A DNA stretch of 64,000 nt from assembly GCF_007827695.1 (NCBI RefSeq), contig NZ_VITA01000011.1, positions 124,001-188,000 on the forward strand. Direction: 5' to 3'. Below are positions 26,561 to 35,775 of this stretch, piece after piece. Positions within the stretch are counted from its first letter, which is position 1; every line of letters starts with the position of its first letter. The position numbers were made by a program, and so were the translations under genes. Below the pieces are notes generated by a model. It was not told the DNA's origin. It was given only the letters and a program-made list of their open reading frames with translations, and made no database searches. This stretch comes from Sinorhizobium medicae (GTDB taxonomy: Bacteria > Pseudomonadota > Alphaproteobacteria > Rhizobiales > Rhizobiaceae).

Positions 26561-28426
26561 CTATTCCGCGGCCTCTTCCTGAGCGAGGAAACCGCCGGAC
26601 TGGCGCGACCAGAGATCCGCGTAGAGACCACCATTGGCGATCAGTTCGGCGTGGGTGCCGTTCTCGACGATGCGCCCCCTGTCCACGACGACGAGCCGGT
26701 CGAGGGCAGCAATCGTGGATAGCCGGTGTGCAATCGCCAGAACCGTCTTTCCCTGCATCAGTCGCTCCAGATTGGACTGGATCGCAGCCTCCACTTCCGA
26801 ATCGAGGGCCGAAGTCGCCTCGTCCAGGACGAGGATGGGCGCATCCTTGAGCATGACGCGGGCGATCGCGACGCGTTGGCGCTGGCCGCCGGAAAGCTTG
26901 ACGCCACGCTCGCCCACATGGGCTTCGAAACCTTTGCGGCCACGCTGATCCTGCAGATCCACGATGAAGTCGTAAGCTTCCGCCTTGCGCGCCGCTTCGA
27001 TCAGTTGCTCGTCGCTCGCTCCCGTTCGCCCGAAGAGGATGTTGTCGCGGATCGACCGGTGCAGAAGCGAAGTGTCCTGGCTTACCATGCCGATCTGGTT
27101 GCGCAGCGATTCCTGCCGGACAGCGGCAATGTCCTGCCCGTCGATCAGAATGCGTCCGCCTTCGAGATCGTAAAACCGCAGCAGCAGGTTGACCAGGGTC
27201 GACTTGCCGGCACCGGAACGGCCGACGATGCCGACTTTCTCGCCCGGACGAATGGTCAGCGAGAAGTCGTCGATGACCCCGCCCCCCCTGCCATAATGGA
27301 ACGTCACGTGTTCGAAACGTATCTCCGGGCGGCTGACCTTCAGTTCCGGCGCACCGGGCCGGTCGGTCAGCCCGATCGGCTGCGACACCAGCTCGGCCGA
27401 ATTCTGTATCGTGCCTATATTGCGCATGATCGCATTGAACTGCGACATCATCCGCCCGAGCAACATGTTGAGTCGAAGCACCAGCGCCAGGGTGAAGGCG
27501 ACGGCACCGGAGCTGACCGCACCTTCCAGCCACAGGTGGACCGAGTAGATTGCGATGGCCGTGATCATCAGGCCCGACAAAAGTGCGAGCGAGGCCCGCA
27601 CCGCCGTCAGCAGGCGGGTGAAAGGGATAACTGCTCCCTGAAAGCGGTGGAACCCTGCCCTGATATAGCGATCGTTTTCCTCGTCACTGCCGAAGAGCTT
27701 CAGCGTCTGGATGTTCGCATAGGCGTCGACCATGCGGCCGTTCAGCATCGACGCCATCTCTGCAGTTTCGCGGGCGTGTTTGCGCACACGCGGCACAAAA
27801 TGGCGGGCAAGCACCAGGAAGATGGCGACCCAGAAGGCAACCATCGCCGCCAGGCGCCAATCGAGCTGAGCGATGAGCGCCATGGTCGAGGCCGTATAGA
27901 TGACGATGAACCAGACCACCTGCAGCAGCGAAACGATCAAATCGCTCGTTGCCTGCGCGCCGGACCAGACTTTTGTTACGATGCGCCCGGAAAAATCGTT
28001 CTGAAAGAAGGACAACGATTGCCGAGCTACATGAACATAGGACTGCCAGCGGACGAGGTTCAGGAAACCGGTGATGATCGACTGCTCCTCCACGAGCGCC
28101 GCAAGCGTCACCGCAAGGAAGCGGAACACCAGCACCGTCAGCAGCATGAAGAGCAGTTCAGGCCCGTGGGCCGCGATCAACCCGTTCCAGCCGTCCTCAG
28201 GCCGGACCATGTCGAGCACGTCGACAAGCCGGCCGACGAAATAGAAAAGACCGGCTTCCAGCATCGCCACTAGTCCGCCGAGAACCGCCATGGCGAGAAA
28301 CGGTCCTTTCGCCTGGCCGGCATAAAACCAGGCGAATCCCCAGAGTGATCCCGGCGGCCGCAGCCGCTCGCGCGGTCCGAAAGGATCAATCCAGTTCTCG
28401 AAAATCTTGACTATGGCGCGCAGCAT
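26561..28426 (-). CDS. ABC exporter half-transporter (MsbA/multidrug type), second of pair
   Basis: The 621-residue protein has an N-terminal six-helix export domain (about 25-340) and a C-terminal ATPase: Walker A GRSGAGKST, Q-loop MVSQDTSLLH, signature LSGGQRQR, Walker B ILVLDEATSALD and switch His in AIAHRLST. It lies 116 bases downstream of a close paralogue in the same orientation. Both have complete ATPase motifs, so either homodimers or a heterodimer is possible. Substrate unknown. Confidence 0.9.
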   Translation of the reverse strand: MLRAIVKIFENWIDPFGPRERLRPPGSLWGFAWFYAGQAKGPFLAMAVLGGLVAMLEAGLFYFVGRLVDVLDMVRPEDGWNGLIAAHGPELLFMLLTVLVFRFLAVTLAALVEEQSIITGFLNLVRWQSYVHVARQSLSFFQNDFSGRIVTKVWSGAQATSDLIVSLLQVVWFIVIYTASTMALIAQLDWRLAAMVAFWVAIFLVLARHFVPRVRKHARETAEMASMLNGRMVDAYANIQTLKLFGSDEENDRYIRAGFHRFQGAVIPFTRLLTAVRASLALLSGLMITAIAIYSVHLWLEGAVSSGAVAFTLALVLRLNMLLGRMMSQFNAIMRNIGTIQNSAELVSQPIGLTDRPGAPELKVSRPEIRFEHVTFHYGRGGGVIDDFSLTIRPGEKVGIVGRSGAGKSTLVNLLLRFYDLEGGRILIDGQDIAAVRQESLRNQIGMVSQDTSLLHRSIRDNILFGRTGASDEQLIEAARKAEAYDFIVDLQDQRGRKGFEAHVGERGVKLSGGQRQRVAIARVMLKDAPILVLDEATSALDSEVEAAIQSNLERLMQGKTVLAIAHRLSTIAALDRLVVVDRGRIVENGTHAELIANGGLYADLWSRQSGGFLAQEEAAE

Positions 28427-28542
28427 TGTTCCGATATAGGCGGTTGTGAAATCCGGACAATCCGTTTCGCTGCCGCTTTCGTTGGAATTGCGTAGCTGGG
28501 ACCCGCCGAACGCAGAGCCATCAGCGGTGCGGAGGCGACGGA

Positions 28543-30396
28543 TTACTCCGCCGCCGCCTCTTTTTCGACCTCGTCGGCTATGAAGCCGCCGGACTGACGC
28601 GACCAGAGATCGGCGTAAATGCCGCGCCTGGCAACGAGCTCGGCATGAGAACCCGTCTCGACGATTCGGCCCGCTTCCAGGATGACCAGACGGTCCATTT
28701 CCGTCAGCGTCGACAGACGGTGGGCGATGGCGATCACCGTCTTGCCGGCCATCAGTGCGAAGAGGTTCTCCTGGATTGCCGCCTCGACTTCGGAATCGAG
28801 CGCGGAAGTCGCTTCATCGAGGATGAGGATCGGTGCATCCTTCAGGAAAACACGGGCGATAGCGATCCTCTGCCGCTGGCCACCCGAAAGCTTCACCCCG
28901 CGTTCGCCAACCTGAGCGTCGAGCCCTTGCCGACCCATATTGTCTTCAAGCGCCTGGATAAAGTCCCAGGCATTCGCTTTCTTTGCGGCGGCTATGATGT
29001 CCGCGTCGCTTGCCTGCGGATGTCCATAGGCGATGTTGTCGCGAATGGAGCGATGCAGGAGCGATGTGTCTTGCGTGACAACGCCGATCTGCGAACGCAG
29101 ACTGTCCTGGGTCACCGTCGAGATGTCCACGCCATCTATCCGGATCGCGCCGGACTCCAGATCGTAGAAGCGCAGAAGCAGGTTCATCAGCGTCGTCTTG
29201 CCGGCGCCCGAGCGACCGACAAGGCCGATCTTCTCTCCGGGCCGGATATCCAGCGACAGCTGATCAATGACGCCCTTGGCCTTGCCGTAATGGAAGCGGA
29301 CGTCCTGGAATCTGATCGCGCCCTTGTCAGCCCGGAGCGTCGCGGCATTCGGCTTGTCGACGATGTCATGGGCCTTGGTCATCATGCCCATGCCGTCATA
29401 GACCGTACCTATATTCTCGAACAGAGCCGACACTTCCCACATGATCCACTGCGACATGCCATTGACGCGCATCGCAAGACCGATCGCGACGGCTATCGCG
29501 CCAACGGAGATCCCGCTCGTCAGCCACAGATAGATCCCGAGGGCGCCGACGGAGAAGAGTGCCACACAGTTGTTTGCGTAAACGAAGATGTGGAACAGCG
29601 TGACCCTCCGCATCTGCCGGTGAACAGTGCCGAGAAATTCGTCCATGCCCGAACGGGCATACGTCTCCTCCCGCCCCGCATGAGAGAAAAGCTTGACGGT
29701 GCCGATATTGGTGTAGCTGTCGACGATGCGCCCGGTCATCATCGACCGCGCGTCGGCCTGTTCTTTAGAAATCTTCTGCAGACGCGGCACGAAATAGGTG
29801 ACGATGACGATATAGATGACGAGCCACACCCCGAGTGGCATCACCAGGCGCCAATCCGCGGCCGCCACGACAATCAACATCGTCGCGAAATAGCTCACCA
29901 CATAGACGAAGACGTCGAGGATCTTCATCACGGTTTCACGCACGGCAAGCGACGTCTGCATGACTTTGGTCGCCACTCGCCCGGCAAACTCGTTGGCGAA
30001 GAATGTCATGCTCTGTCTGAGCAGATAGCGGTGCATTTGCCAGCGCGCGATCATCGGATAGTTGCCGAGCAACACCTGATGCATGACGAAGGAGTCGAGC
30101 GCTACCAGCCCCGGCAGGCCGATGAGAATCAGCGCTGCCATCCAGGCCAGCCTGCCGCCCTCGGCTGACAGGAAGGTTTCGCGGTCGGCGCTGGACAACC
30201 AGTCGACTATATTGCCCAGGAACTGGAACAGGGCCACCTCGCCGATGGCGATCAGCATGGTGCAGAGAGACATGATGAAAAGCCACGGAGCCGCAGGCTT
30301 CGTATAGTGCCAGCAAAAGGCAAAAAGACCCTTCGGCGGAAGCGTCGGCTCCTCCGTCGGATAAGGGTTGAGGCGGGATTCAAACCAGCCGAACAT
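28543..30396 (-). CDS. ABC exporter half-transporter (MsbA/multidrug type), first of pair
   Basis: The 617-residue protein has the same plan as its downstream neighbour: export domain (about 35-345), then Walker A GRSGAGKTT, Q-loop VVTQDTSLLH, signature LSGGQRQR and Walker B ILILDEATSALD. GGAG lies 9 bases before the ATG. The two genes share the phrase DLWSRQSGGF near their C termini, indicating duplication. A possible leader ORF precedes it at 30556-30612. Substrate unknown. Confidence 0.9.
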   Translation of the reverse strand: MFGWFESRLNPYPTEEPTLPPKGLFAFCWHYTKPAAPWLFIMSLCTMLIAIGEVALFQFLGNIVDWLSSADRETFLSAEGGRLAWMAALILIGLPGLVALDSFVMHQVLLGNYPMIARWQMHRYLLRQSMTFFANEFAGRVATKVMQTSLAVRETVMKILDVFVYVVSYFATMLIVVAAADWRLVMPLGVWLVIYIVIVTYFVPRLQKISKEQADARSMMTGRIVDSYTNIGTVKLFSHAGREETYARSGMDEFLGTVHRQMRRVTLFHIFVYANNCVALFSVGALGIYLWLTSGISVGAIAVAIGLAMRVNGMSQWIMWEVSALFENIGTVYDGMGMMTKAHDIVDKPNAATLRADKGAIRFQDVRFHYGKAKGVIDQLSLDIRPGEKIGLVGRSGAGKTTLMNLLLRFYDLESGAIRIDGVDISTVTQDSLRSQIGVVTQDTSLLHRSIRDNIAYGHPQASDADIIAAAKKANAWDFIQALEDNMGRQGLDAQVGERGVKLSGGQRQRIAIARVFLKDAPILILDEATSALDSEVEAAIQENLFALMAGKTVIAIAHRLSTLTEMDRLVILEAGRIVETGSHAELVARRGIYADLWSRQSGGFIADEVEKEAAAE

Positions 30397-30555
30397 TGTC
30401 TAGCTCCGTCAGATATTTTGAAGGAAGGCGGGTCGCCCCGCATTCTTTATCTTTGAAAAATGCAACCCGGAAATGATGTCCGCAAGCGGATCATGACCTC
30501 CGGATGAAACCGGAGCGCGCATGTTCGATCAAGAGAAGGACAAGCGCGGAACCGG

Positions 30556-30612
30556 TCAGGCCAGGAGAGGCCGTGTCACTCGTGGGAGGCGTGCCAACAT
30601 CAGAACGGTCAT
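30556..30612 (-). CDS. Possible 18-residue leader peptide upstream of ABC exporters
   Basis: A perfect AAGGAGG (30618-30624, minus strand) lies 5 bases before an ATG opening an 18-codon frame, MTVLMLARLPRVTRPLLA, that ends with TGA 160 bases before the ABC start. An inverted repeat TCGGTTC/GAACCGA lies just upstream of the ribosome site. The alternative ATG 5 bases earlier is too close to the AAGGAGG. This could be a regulatory leader or a chance frame. The rest of 30397-30874 shows no gene. Confidence 0.3.
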   Translation of the reverse strand: MTVLMLARLPRVTRPLLA

Positions 30613-30874
30613 GCATGCCTCCTTCGGTTCGCGTTGAAGAGAACCGAGCTTTATCTCTATTCGCGCTGCCATGCCAGATTGCCGCACCCATTTTCATGCG
30701 CGATTCTTCATCGGCAGGCGGTCTGTTGCCGATACGGCACAAATTAGTAGCGGCGAAAGCAGCGGGAATGGAGGACCCCGGGACGAGCCGGTGTGGCCAT
30801 GGATCGGAAGCCCATTCAGTGTCATAGAAACAGCCATTATAACGATCCACAGGTTTCAATCCTCCGACAGGCCC

Positions 30875-31336
30875 ATGAACGAATTGCGCATCGCCCTCTA
30901 CCAGCCCGACATCCCCGGCAATACCGGAACGATCCTGCGGCTCGCCGCCTGCCTTGGCCTTGCGGTCGACATCATAGAGCCTGCCGGTTTTGATCTTTCC
31001 GACCGCAATCTCAAGCGCGCCGGGATGGACTATATCGCGGCAGTGACCATGACTCGGCACGTCAACTGGGAACGATTCGAAACATGGCGGTCGAGCACCG
31101 GCAGACGGCTTGTGCTCGCCTCCACGAAAGCGGCAGTTCCCTATACGCGCTTCATGTTCAAACCGGACGATATCCTCCTCCTCGGCAGAGAAAGCGCCGG
31201 CGTTCCTGATCAAGTCCATGAGCGGGCAGACGCACGCATCCTCATTCCAATGGCGCCCGGCCAGCGTTCGCTCAACATCGCCATGGCCGGCGCCATGATC
31301 GTGGGCGAAGCGATACGGCAGACAGACGCGCTCTGA
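30875..31336 (+). CDS. trmL: tRNA (cytidine/uridine-2'-O-)-methyltransferase TrmL
   Basis: This SPOUT-fold enzyme 2'-O-methylates the wobble base 34 of tRNA-Leu isoacceptors. At 153 residues it is of normal length: IALYQPDIPGNTGTILRLAA at the N terminus and the knotted C-terminal LLLGRESAGVP ... RSLNIAMAGAMI. The ATG at 30875 is chosen because the family begins immediately before this motif; the reading frame is open further upstream without similarity. Confidence 0.94.
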   Translation: MNELRIALYQPDIPGNTGTILRLAACLGLAVDIIEPAGFDLSDRNLKRAGMDYIAAVTMTRHVNWERFETWRSSTGRRLVLASTKAAVPYTRFMFKPDDILLLGRESAGVPDQVHERADARILIPMAPGQRSLNIAMAGAMIVGEAIRQTDAL

Positions 31337-31391
31337 GGCGGTACGCGAAACACGCGAAACACCCGGGCCGTGTTCGAACTTACCGAGCACT

Positions 31392-31964
31392 TCAGGCGGC
31401 GATCTCGTTATAGGGTGTGGCCTTGCGGGCGTGTTTGAGCGTACGCGCCCACCAGGTCAGCCGGTCGATCATCAGGAAGAGCGGAGCACGCATCTCTTCC
31501 GGTTTGTAGAGATTCCCGGCGGCGTCGAACTTGGACCAGGCCTTGGCGAAAGAAATGCCGTCGCGCAGCGTGACGGCGTGCAACTCCCCGAAAACCTGAC
31601 GCAACTGCTCAACCGCCCGTATGCCGCCCGATGATCCCCCATAGGAGACGAAGGCGACCGGCTTGGCGTGCCAGGGCTCATAGACCGCATCGATCATCTC
31701 CTTCAGCGCTGCCGGGTAGCCGTGGTTGTATTCGGGAGTGATGACGATGAAGGCATCGGCTTCTGCGACCTTGCGTTCCATCCACTCGGCCGGCTGGGCG
31801 GGTTTGTCGCCACGAGCGCTTTTCATTCTGACGGGATCGATGATCGTCAGGCTGAACACGTCGGATGCCTCGAGTTCGCGAATGAGCCAGCTCGCGACCG
31901 TGTCGCAGAAACGGCCCTGCCGCGCGCTGCCATAGATCAAGGCAAGGGTCATCTTCTCAGTCAT
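31392..31964 (-). CDS. NADPH-dependent FMN reductase-like flavoprotein
   Basis: The 190-residue flavodoxin-fold protein has the FMN phosphate-binding YGSARQGRFCD, the EYNHGYPAALKEMID motif and YGGSSGG, typical of NADPH-dependent FMN/quinone reductases. The start at 31964 follows AAGGAG. A promoter with SoxR box and 19-bp spacer at 32004-32034 points directly at this gene, so it is probably induced by redox-cycling compounds. It diverges from soxR. Confidence 0.88.
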   Translation of the reverse strand: MTEKMTLALIYGSARQGRFCDTVASWLIRELEASDVFSLTIIDPVRMKSARGDKPAQPAEWMERKVAEADAFIVITPEYNHGYPAALKEMIDAVYEPWHAKPVAFVSYGGSSGGIRAVEQLRQVFGELHAVTLRDGISFAKAWSKFDAAGNLYKPEEMRAPLFLMIDRLTWWARTLKHARKATPYNEIAA

Positions 31965-32003
31965 GCCGTACAGGCTCCTTATTGTCGTTAATAGAGAGCC
32001 CAT

Positions 32004-32034
32004 GCTATAGAACCTCAACTAAAGTTGAGGTCAA
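32004..32034 (-). promoter_or_regulatory. SoxR-controlled promoter with 19-bp spacer
   Basis: On the minus strand, -35 TTGACC and -10 TATAGC are separated by exactly 19 bp. The spacer is covered by the dyad CCTCAACT-N2-AGTTGAGG (32013-32030), which matches the SoxR box. Long-spacer promoters of this kind are activated by DNA twisting by MerR-family proteins such as SoxR. The promoter drives the flavin reductase gene. Confidence 0.85.
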
Positions 32035-32042
32035 TAGCCGCA

Positions 32043-32528
32043 GTGAAAAAAGACAAAGCCAACGAATTCAAGCGCGAACTGACAGTTGGCGAAGTCGCCG
32101 AACGCAGCGGCCTCGCCGTGTCGACGCTTCATTTCTACGAAAGCAAGGGGCTCATCCGCAGCAATCGAAGCCGTGGCAACCAGCGACGATACCCGCGCTC
32201 CGTCCTGAGGCGCGTGGCCGTGATCAAGATCGCCCAGCGCACCGGTATCCCGCTTTCGGAAATACAGGCGGCTCTGTCGGTGCTTCCCGACGACCGGCCG
32301 CTGACGGTTGAGGACTGGGGAAGGCTTTCGATGACCTGGCAGCGTCAGCTTGACGAACGAATCGCCAAGCTGACGGCGCTGCGCGATCAACTCACCGGCT
32401 GTATCGGCTGCGGTTGCCTGTCGATGCGTGACTGTCCCCTGCGCAACCCATGGGACGTTCTCGCGGCAGAGGGCACCGGGCCGCGCCTCATCGATCCCGC
32501 CGACGGGTCGGAGCATGAGGCGAGTTAG
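32043..32528 (+). CDS. soxR: Redox-sensitive transcriptional activator SoxR
   Basis: MerR-family regulator with a [2Fe-2S] sensor. The N-terminal [29 protein letters not shown] is followed by the dimerisation helix and the C-terminal cluster motif [12 protein letters not shown] (C-X2-C-X-C-X5-C). The only plausible start is a GTG at 32043, with GAGG inside the operator 12 bases upstream, giving 161 residues. soxS is absent, as is usual outside enterics; the target is the divergent reductase and perhaps the convergent MFS gene. Confidence 0.95.
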   Translation: MKKDKANEFKRELTVGEVAERSGLAVSTLHFYESKGLIRSNRSRGNQRRYPRSVLRRVAVIKIAQRTGIPLSEIQAALSVLPDDRPLTVEDWGRLSMTWQRQLDERIAKLTALRDQLTGCIGCGCLSMRDCPLRNPWDVLAAEGTGPRLIDPADGSEHEAS

Positions 32529-32532
32529 CAGG

Positions 32533-33717
32533 CTAACCCGACTTCGCAGGCCTCATGCGCGCGAGCAGAGCCATGCTGGCCAATGCACCGAGGGAGCAGA
32601 GAAGCGCGAAGGTCAGCGCCCACCTGTTGCCTGCCTCGCCAAGCAGGAAGGAGAAGAACGGCGGGGCCGCCGCGAAAGCGAGGTTGAGCGGCAGGCCGAG
32701 GCGCGCCACGACCGTCCCGTATTCCGCCGACGAGAAGAAGACCAACGGCATCGTCGCCCGGCTGACAGACATTGCTCCGCTTGAAAGGCCGTAGAGCACG
32801 AGGAAAAGCACGATGGACCATTCCGCCCCCTCGCCCAGCGCCAGCACCAGCAATGCCGGCGGCATCATCGCCGCGGCTACCAATCCCGTCGTCAATCCGT
32901 CCCAGCGATTGCCGCCGAGAAAATCGAACAGGCGCGCCGAAAGCTGGAGGAAGCCTATGGCAGATCCGAAGCCGACTGCCAGGGTACCAGGCACGGCGAA
33001 GCTGCGAAAAAGGTCTATCACGACGAGCTGGAAGCCCCAGGTGACAAAGCCGTTGAGCGCGACTGCCGCCGTGATCAGGGCAACGATGCGCCAGCGGCGC
33101 GCCAGTTCCGACGCGCTAAAGCGCTTGAAATTCGATACCGAAGAGTTGCGCTTTACCGGCTCGGTTCTCGGCAATCCGAAGAGGTGAAAAGGCGTGCAGA
33201 CGAGCAGCATCACAGCGCCATAGAGAACGAATGTGCCGCGCCAGCCGAAAGTCGCTTCGCAGATGGTTGTGACTGGCCATGCGATCGTCGGTGCAAGCGC
33301 CATGGCGAGCATCTGTGCGCCGATTGCCCGGCGGGCACGCTCCCCCGCTATCTCCGTCAAAAACACCTGAGCCGAAGTCGTAAGTGCCGCCGCTCCGGCC
33401 AGACCCAGGATGGCCCAGGCTGAAAAATAGGAAACCGGGCCTTCGGCGCCGGCAAGCAACCACAGCCCGGGAGCTGCAGCCGCCGAACCGAATGCGAGCA
33501 CGAGCCTTGCACCCCAGCGAGCGTAGATCGGCGCCATCACCGGCGAACAGAGGGCCATCGCGACCAGCATGACCGTCGGGCCGAGATAGATGGTCGAAGG
33601 TCGCAGTAGAAGATCATCGGCCATCCCGGCCGCCGTCACCGAGACGAACATGAACATCGCTCCCCAGGCGATGATTTGAGTGATGGAGAGGACGAGGACG
33701 GACCGGAAAACAGGCAT
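32533..33717 (-). CDS. MFS transporter (putative effluxer)
   Basis: Twelve-helix major facilitator protein of about 394 residues; hydrophobic segments start at SVLVLSITQIIAWGAMFMFVSV. Charged inter-helix loops such as IYARWGARLVLAFGS fit MFS loop 2-3. The ATG at 33717 sits right before the first helix; a GTG at 33765 would add 16 residues. It converges on soxR with 4 bases between stop codons. Substrate unknown; the soxR neighbour hints at redox-active compounds, which is inference. Confidence 0.85.
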   Translation of the reverse strand: MPVFRSVLVLSITQIIAWGAMFMFVSVTAAGMADDLLLRPSTIYLGPTVMLVAMALCSPVMAPIYARWGARLVLAFGSAAAAPGLWLLAGAEGPVSYFSAWAILGLAGAAALTTSAQVFLTEIAGERARRAIGAQMLAMALAPTIAWPVTTICEATFGWRGTFVLYGAVMLLVCTPFHLFGLPRTEPVKRNSSVSNFKRFSASELARRWRIVALITAAVALNGFVTWGFQLVVIDLFRSFAVPGTLAVGFGSAIGFLQLSARLFDFLGGNRWDGLTTGLVAAAMMPPALLVLALGEGAEWSIVLFLVLYGLSSGAMSVSRATMPLVFFSSAEYGTVVARLGLPLNLAFAAAPPFFSFLLGEAGNRWALTFALLCSLGALASMALLARMRPAKSG

Positions 33718-33863
33718 TGGGGCGGAATGAACAGGTGCAAGGGAAGAGGAGAGCCGGAGGGACACCGAATGGTCTAGCGCGCCTTCGAGAGCTTTACCAT
33801 GCTGTTTATCGAGCCCGAAGAGTTTTGATCATCCATTTGGGATTGCAAACCGAACGGCCGGGA

Positions 33864-34124
33864 TCAGTCCGCGCTCGGGAGGCGGCGCATCGTGAACTCG
33901 ATTTCGCCGCCCTCAAGCTGACGCCAGCTCTCGACCTCCGTCCAATAGGCAGCCTTAGGCCAGGTCTCGAACCATTCGCGCGCCTTCGCTCGCGCGGCAT
34001 CACGCTCGAGCCGAAACGTCTCGCGCACGAAAAGTCCGGAGCTTCGTGCAGGTCGTTCCCGGCGATGCCGGGCGATCTGACGCCGCAAGCCTTCCAGCGG
34101 CGGTCCTGGGGGTATCTTCGCCAT
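33864..34124 (-). CDS. Small conserved hypothetical protein
   Basis: The 86-residue, arginine-rich cytoplasmic protein begins MAKIPPGPPLEGLRRQIARH and has a tryptophan-rich C-terminal half (AREWFETWPKAAYW, EVESWRQLEGG). The ATG at 34124 follows AGAGG by 8 bases. Codon use and GC pattern look coding. It diverges from hemF. I do not recognise a characterised family. Confidence 0.7.
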   Translation of the reverse strand: MAKIPPGPPLEGLRRQIARHRRERPARSSGLFVRETFRLERDAARAKAREWFETWPKAAYWTEVESWRQLEGGEIEFTMRRLPSAD

Positions 34125-34327
34125 GGGCTGTACCTCTGGCGAAAAGATAGGATGCGCGCCGCAATATTGCCAGAGGTTTGTCCCGATCCGCCGCACCGTT
34201 ACGCTGTTTGCGGTAGACTGTCGCTGACGCTGTGACACGGTTGCCAAGCAGCCGAAAATATGGCCTGTGACGGCCACATCGAATCGGCGGTTTTGATAGC
34301 GAAAGCCGCAAACGGAAGCGCATTCCC

Positions 34328-35239
34328 ATGGAAAGACCGCAATTGCCACAGGGCCTGCCGGCCGACATCGAACGCAAGAAAGCAGAGGCGAAAGCTTGGT
34401 TCGAAAGCCTCCGCGACACGATCTGTGCTGACTTCGAGGCGATCGAGGATGATTTGGCTGGCCCTCTGTCGGATCGTCCGGCAGGCCGTTTCGTCGCCAA
34501 GGACTGGCTGCGAGACGAAGGTAACGGCGGCGGCGGTCGCATGTCCATGATGGAGGGGCGCGTCTTCGAAAAGGTGGGTGTCCACACCTCGACCGTCTTT
34601 GGCGAGTTCTCACCCGAGTTCCGCGACCAGATTCCCGGCGCGAGCGAAGATCCTCGCTTCTGGGCCTCCGGCATTTCGCTGATCGCTCACCCGGTCAACC
34701 CCAATGTACCTGCCGTGCACATGAACACGCGCATGGTCGTGACAACCAGCAACTGGTTCGGCGGCGGTGCGGATCTTACGCCGGTCCTCGATCGCAGGCG
34801 CATCCCGACCGATGCGGACACCGTTCTCTTCCATCGCGCGATGGAGATCGCCTGCAATAGGCACAAGGTCGCGGATTATCCGAAATTCAAGCAATGGTGC
34901 GACGAGTACTTCTATCTGAAACACCGGAACGAGCCGCGCGGCACCGGCGGCATCTTCTATGACTGGCTGCGCTCTGACGAGGAAATTGGCGGCTGGGAAG
35001 CGGATTTCGCCTTCACGCGCGATGTCGGCAAAGCCTTCGCGATCGTCTATCCGAGAATCGTCCGCACCAATTTCAACATGCCCTGGACCGAACAGGACCG
35101 CAGCGAACAGCTCGTGCGCCGTGGCCGCTACGTCGAATTCAACCTCCTATACGACCGTGGCACGATCTTCGGACTCAAGACCGGCGGCAACGTCGAGTCG
35201 ATCCTCTCCTCCCTGCCCCCGCTCGTGCGCTGGCCCTGA
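34328..35239 (+). CDS. hemF: Oxygen-dependent coproporphyrinogen III oxidase
   Basis: HemF oxidatively decarboxylates coproporphyrinogen III to protoporphyrinogen IX in haem synthesis under aerobic conditions. The 303 residues show [26 protein letters not shown], the [19 protein letters not shown] block and the C-terminal [18 protein letters not shown], all family signatures. It is monocistronic by appearance, with a small BON-domain gene following. Confidence 0.96.
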   Translation: MERPQLPQGLPADIERKKAEAKAWFESLRDTICADFEAIEDDLAGPLSDRPAGRFVAKDWLRDEGNGGGGRMSMMEGRVFEKVGVHTSTVFGEFSPEFRDQIPGASEDPRFWASGISLIAHPVNPNVPAVHMNTRMVVTTSNWFGGGADLTPVLDRRRIPTDADTVLFHRAMEIACNRHKVADYPKFKQWCDEYFYLKHRNEPRGTGGIFYDWLRSDEEIGGWEADFAFTRDVGKAFAIVYPRIVRTNFNMPWTEQDRSEQLVRRGRYVEFNLLYDRGTIFGLKTGGNVESILSSLPPLVRWP

Positions 35240-35323
35240 AGCGAGAGCGCATCGACCGGCGGCCATCCGGCGAACAAATTCCCGGCGTTGGCGTTTCCCT
35301 CTCCAGGAGAGAAGGAGCGCCGC

Positions 35324-35602
35324 ATGATCTTTAAAAAACGAACATTCTTCGGCGATGAGCCCCAGAGGCTGCCTGCGGAAGATCCAGCCGAACTCGAGCG
35401 CCGAGTCGCTCACTGTCTCGCGGTCGCACCGGGCCTCGACGCCGTAGCGGTCACGGTAACTGGCTCGGGCACCACGATTCTGCTCGGGGGTACTGTGGCG
35501 ACCGAAGAAGAGATCGCCCGCGCCGAAGAGGCGGCCCGATCTGTTGAAGGGGTCGCCGACGTCGTCAATCGCATCGAACTCGCGAAAGTCGGGACCGGGT
35601 GA
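35324..35602 (+). CDS. BON-domain protein
   Basis: The 92-residue protein without signal peptide contains one BON domain: ELERRVAHCLAVAPGLDAVAVTV, then the glycine motif TTILLGGTVATEEEIARAEEAARSV (in segments) and GVADVVNRIEL. BON domains bind phospholipid or membrane surfaces. AAGGAG lies 6 bases before the ATG at 35324. No clear partner; it follows hemF by 84 bases. Confidence 0.85.
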   Translation: MIFKKRTFFGDEPQRLPAEDPAELERRVAHCLAVAPGLDAVAVTVTGSGTTILLGGTVATEEEIARAEEAARSVEGVADVVNRIELAKVGTG

Positions 35603-35694
35603 ATTGCATCCCATTCCAGAGCGAGTTGGGTCCTTTGCCTCTCCCGGTCTGCCATGGTCGAACCACCGGTGATGCACTCGCCTCCTCCGCTCCA

Positions 35695-35728
35695 TCGTCA
35701 TCCTCGGGCTTTGACCCGAGAATGAAGG
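35695..35728. repeat. CTCGGG/CCCGAG intergenic inverted repeat
   Basis: The phrase GTCATCCTCGGG-N6-CCCGAGAATGA is a common alphaproteobacterial dispersed hairpin. It sits between the convergent BON gene and the Mla lipoprotein gene and may act as terminator. Confidence 0.5.
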
Positions 35729-35775
35729 GGCGTCGAAATAGTGCGTTTTCCCGATTCGGAGAAAAGCGGAATGAT

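Noticed and set aside
26726-30168. Two antisense frames of over 500 codons across the ABC exporter genes
   Set aside because: They show the same pattern in both paralogues, are rich in Arg/His/Asp, and contain no motif. They mirror conserved sense codons.
30491-31390. 299-codon minus-strand frame across trmL
   Set aside because: Antisense to a clear SPOUT methyltransferase; only its last part overlaps the possible leader region, in another frame from the best ATG.
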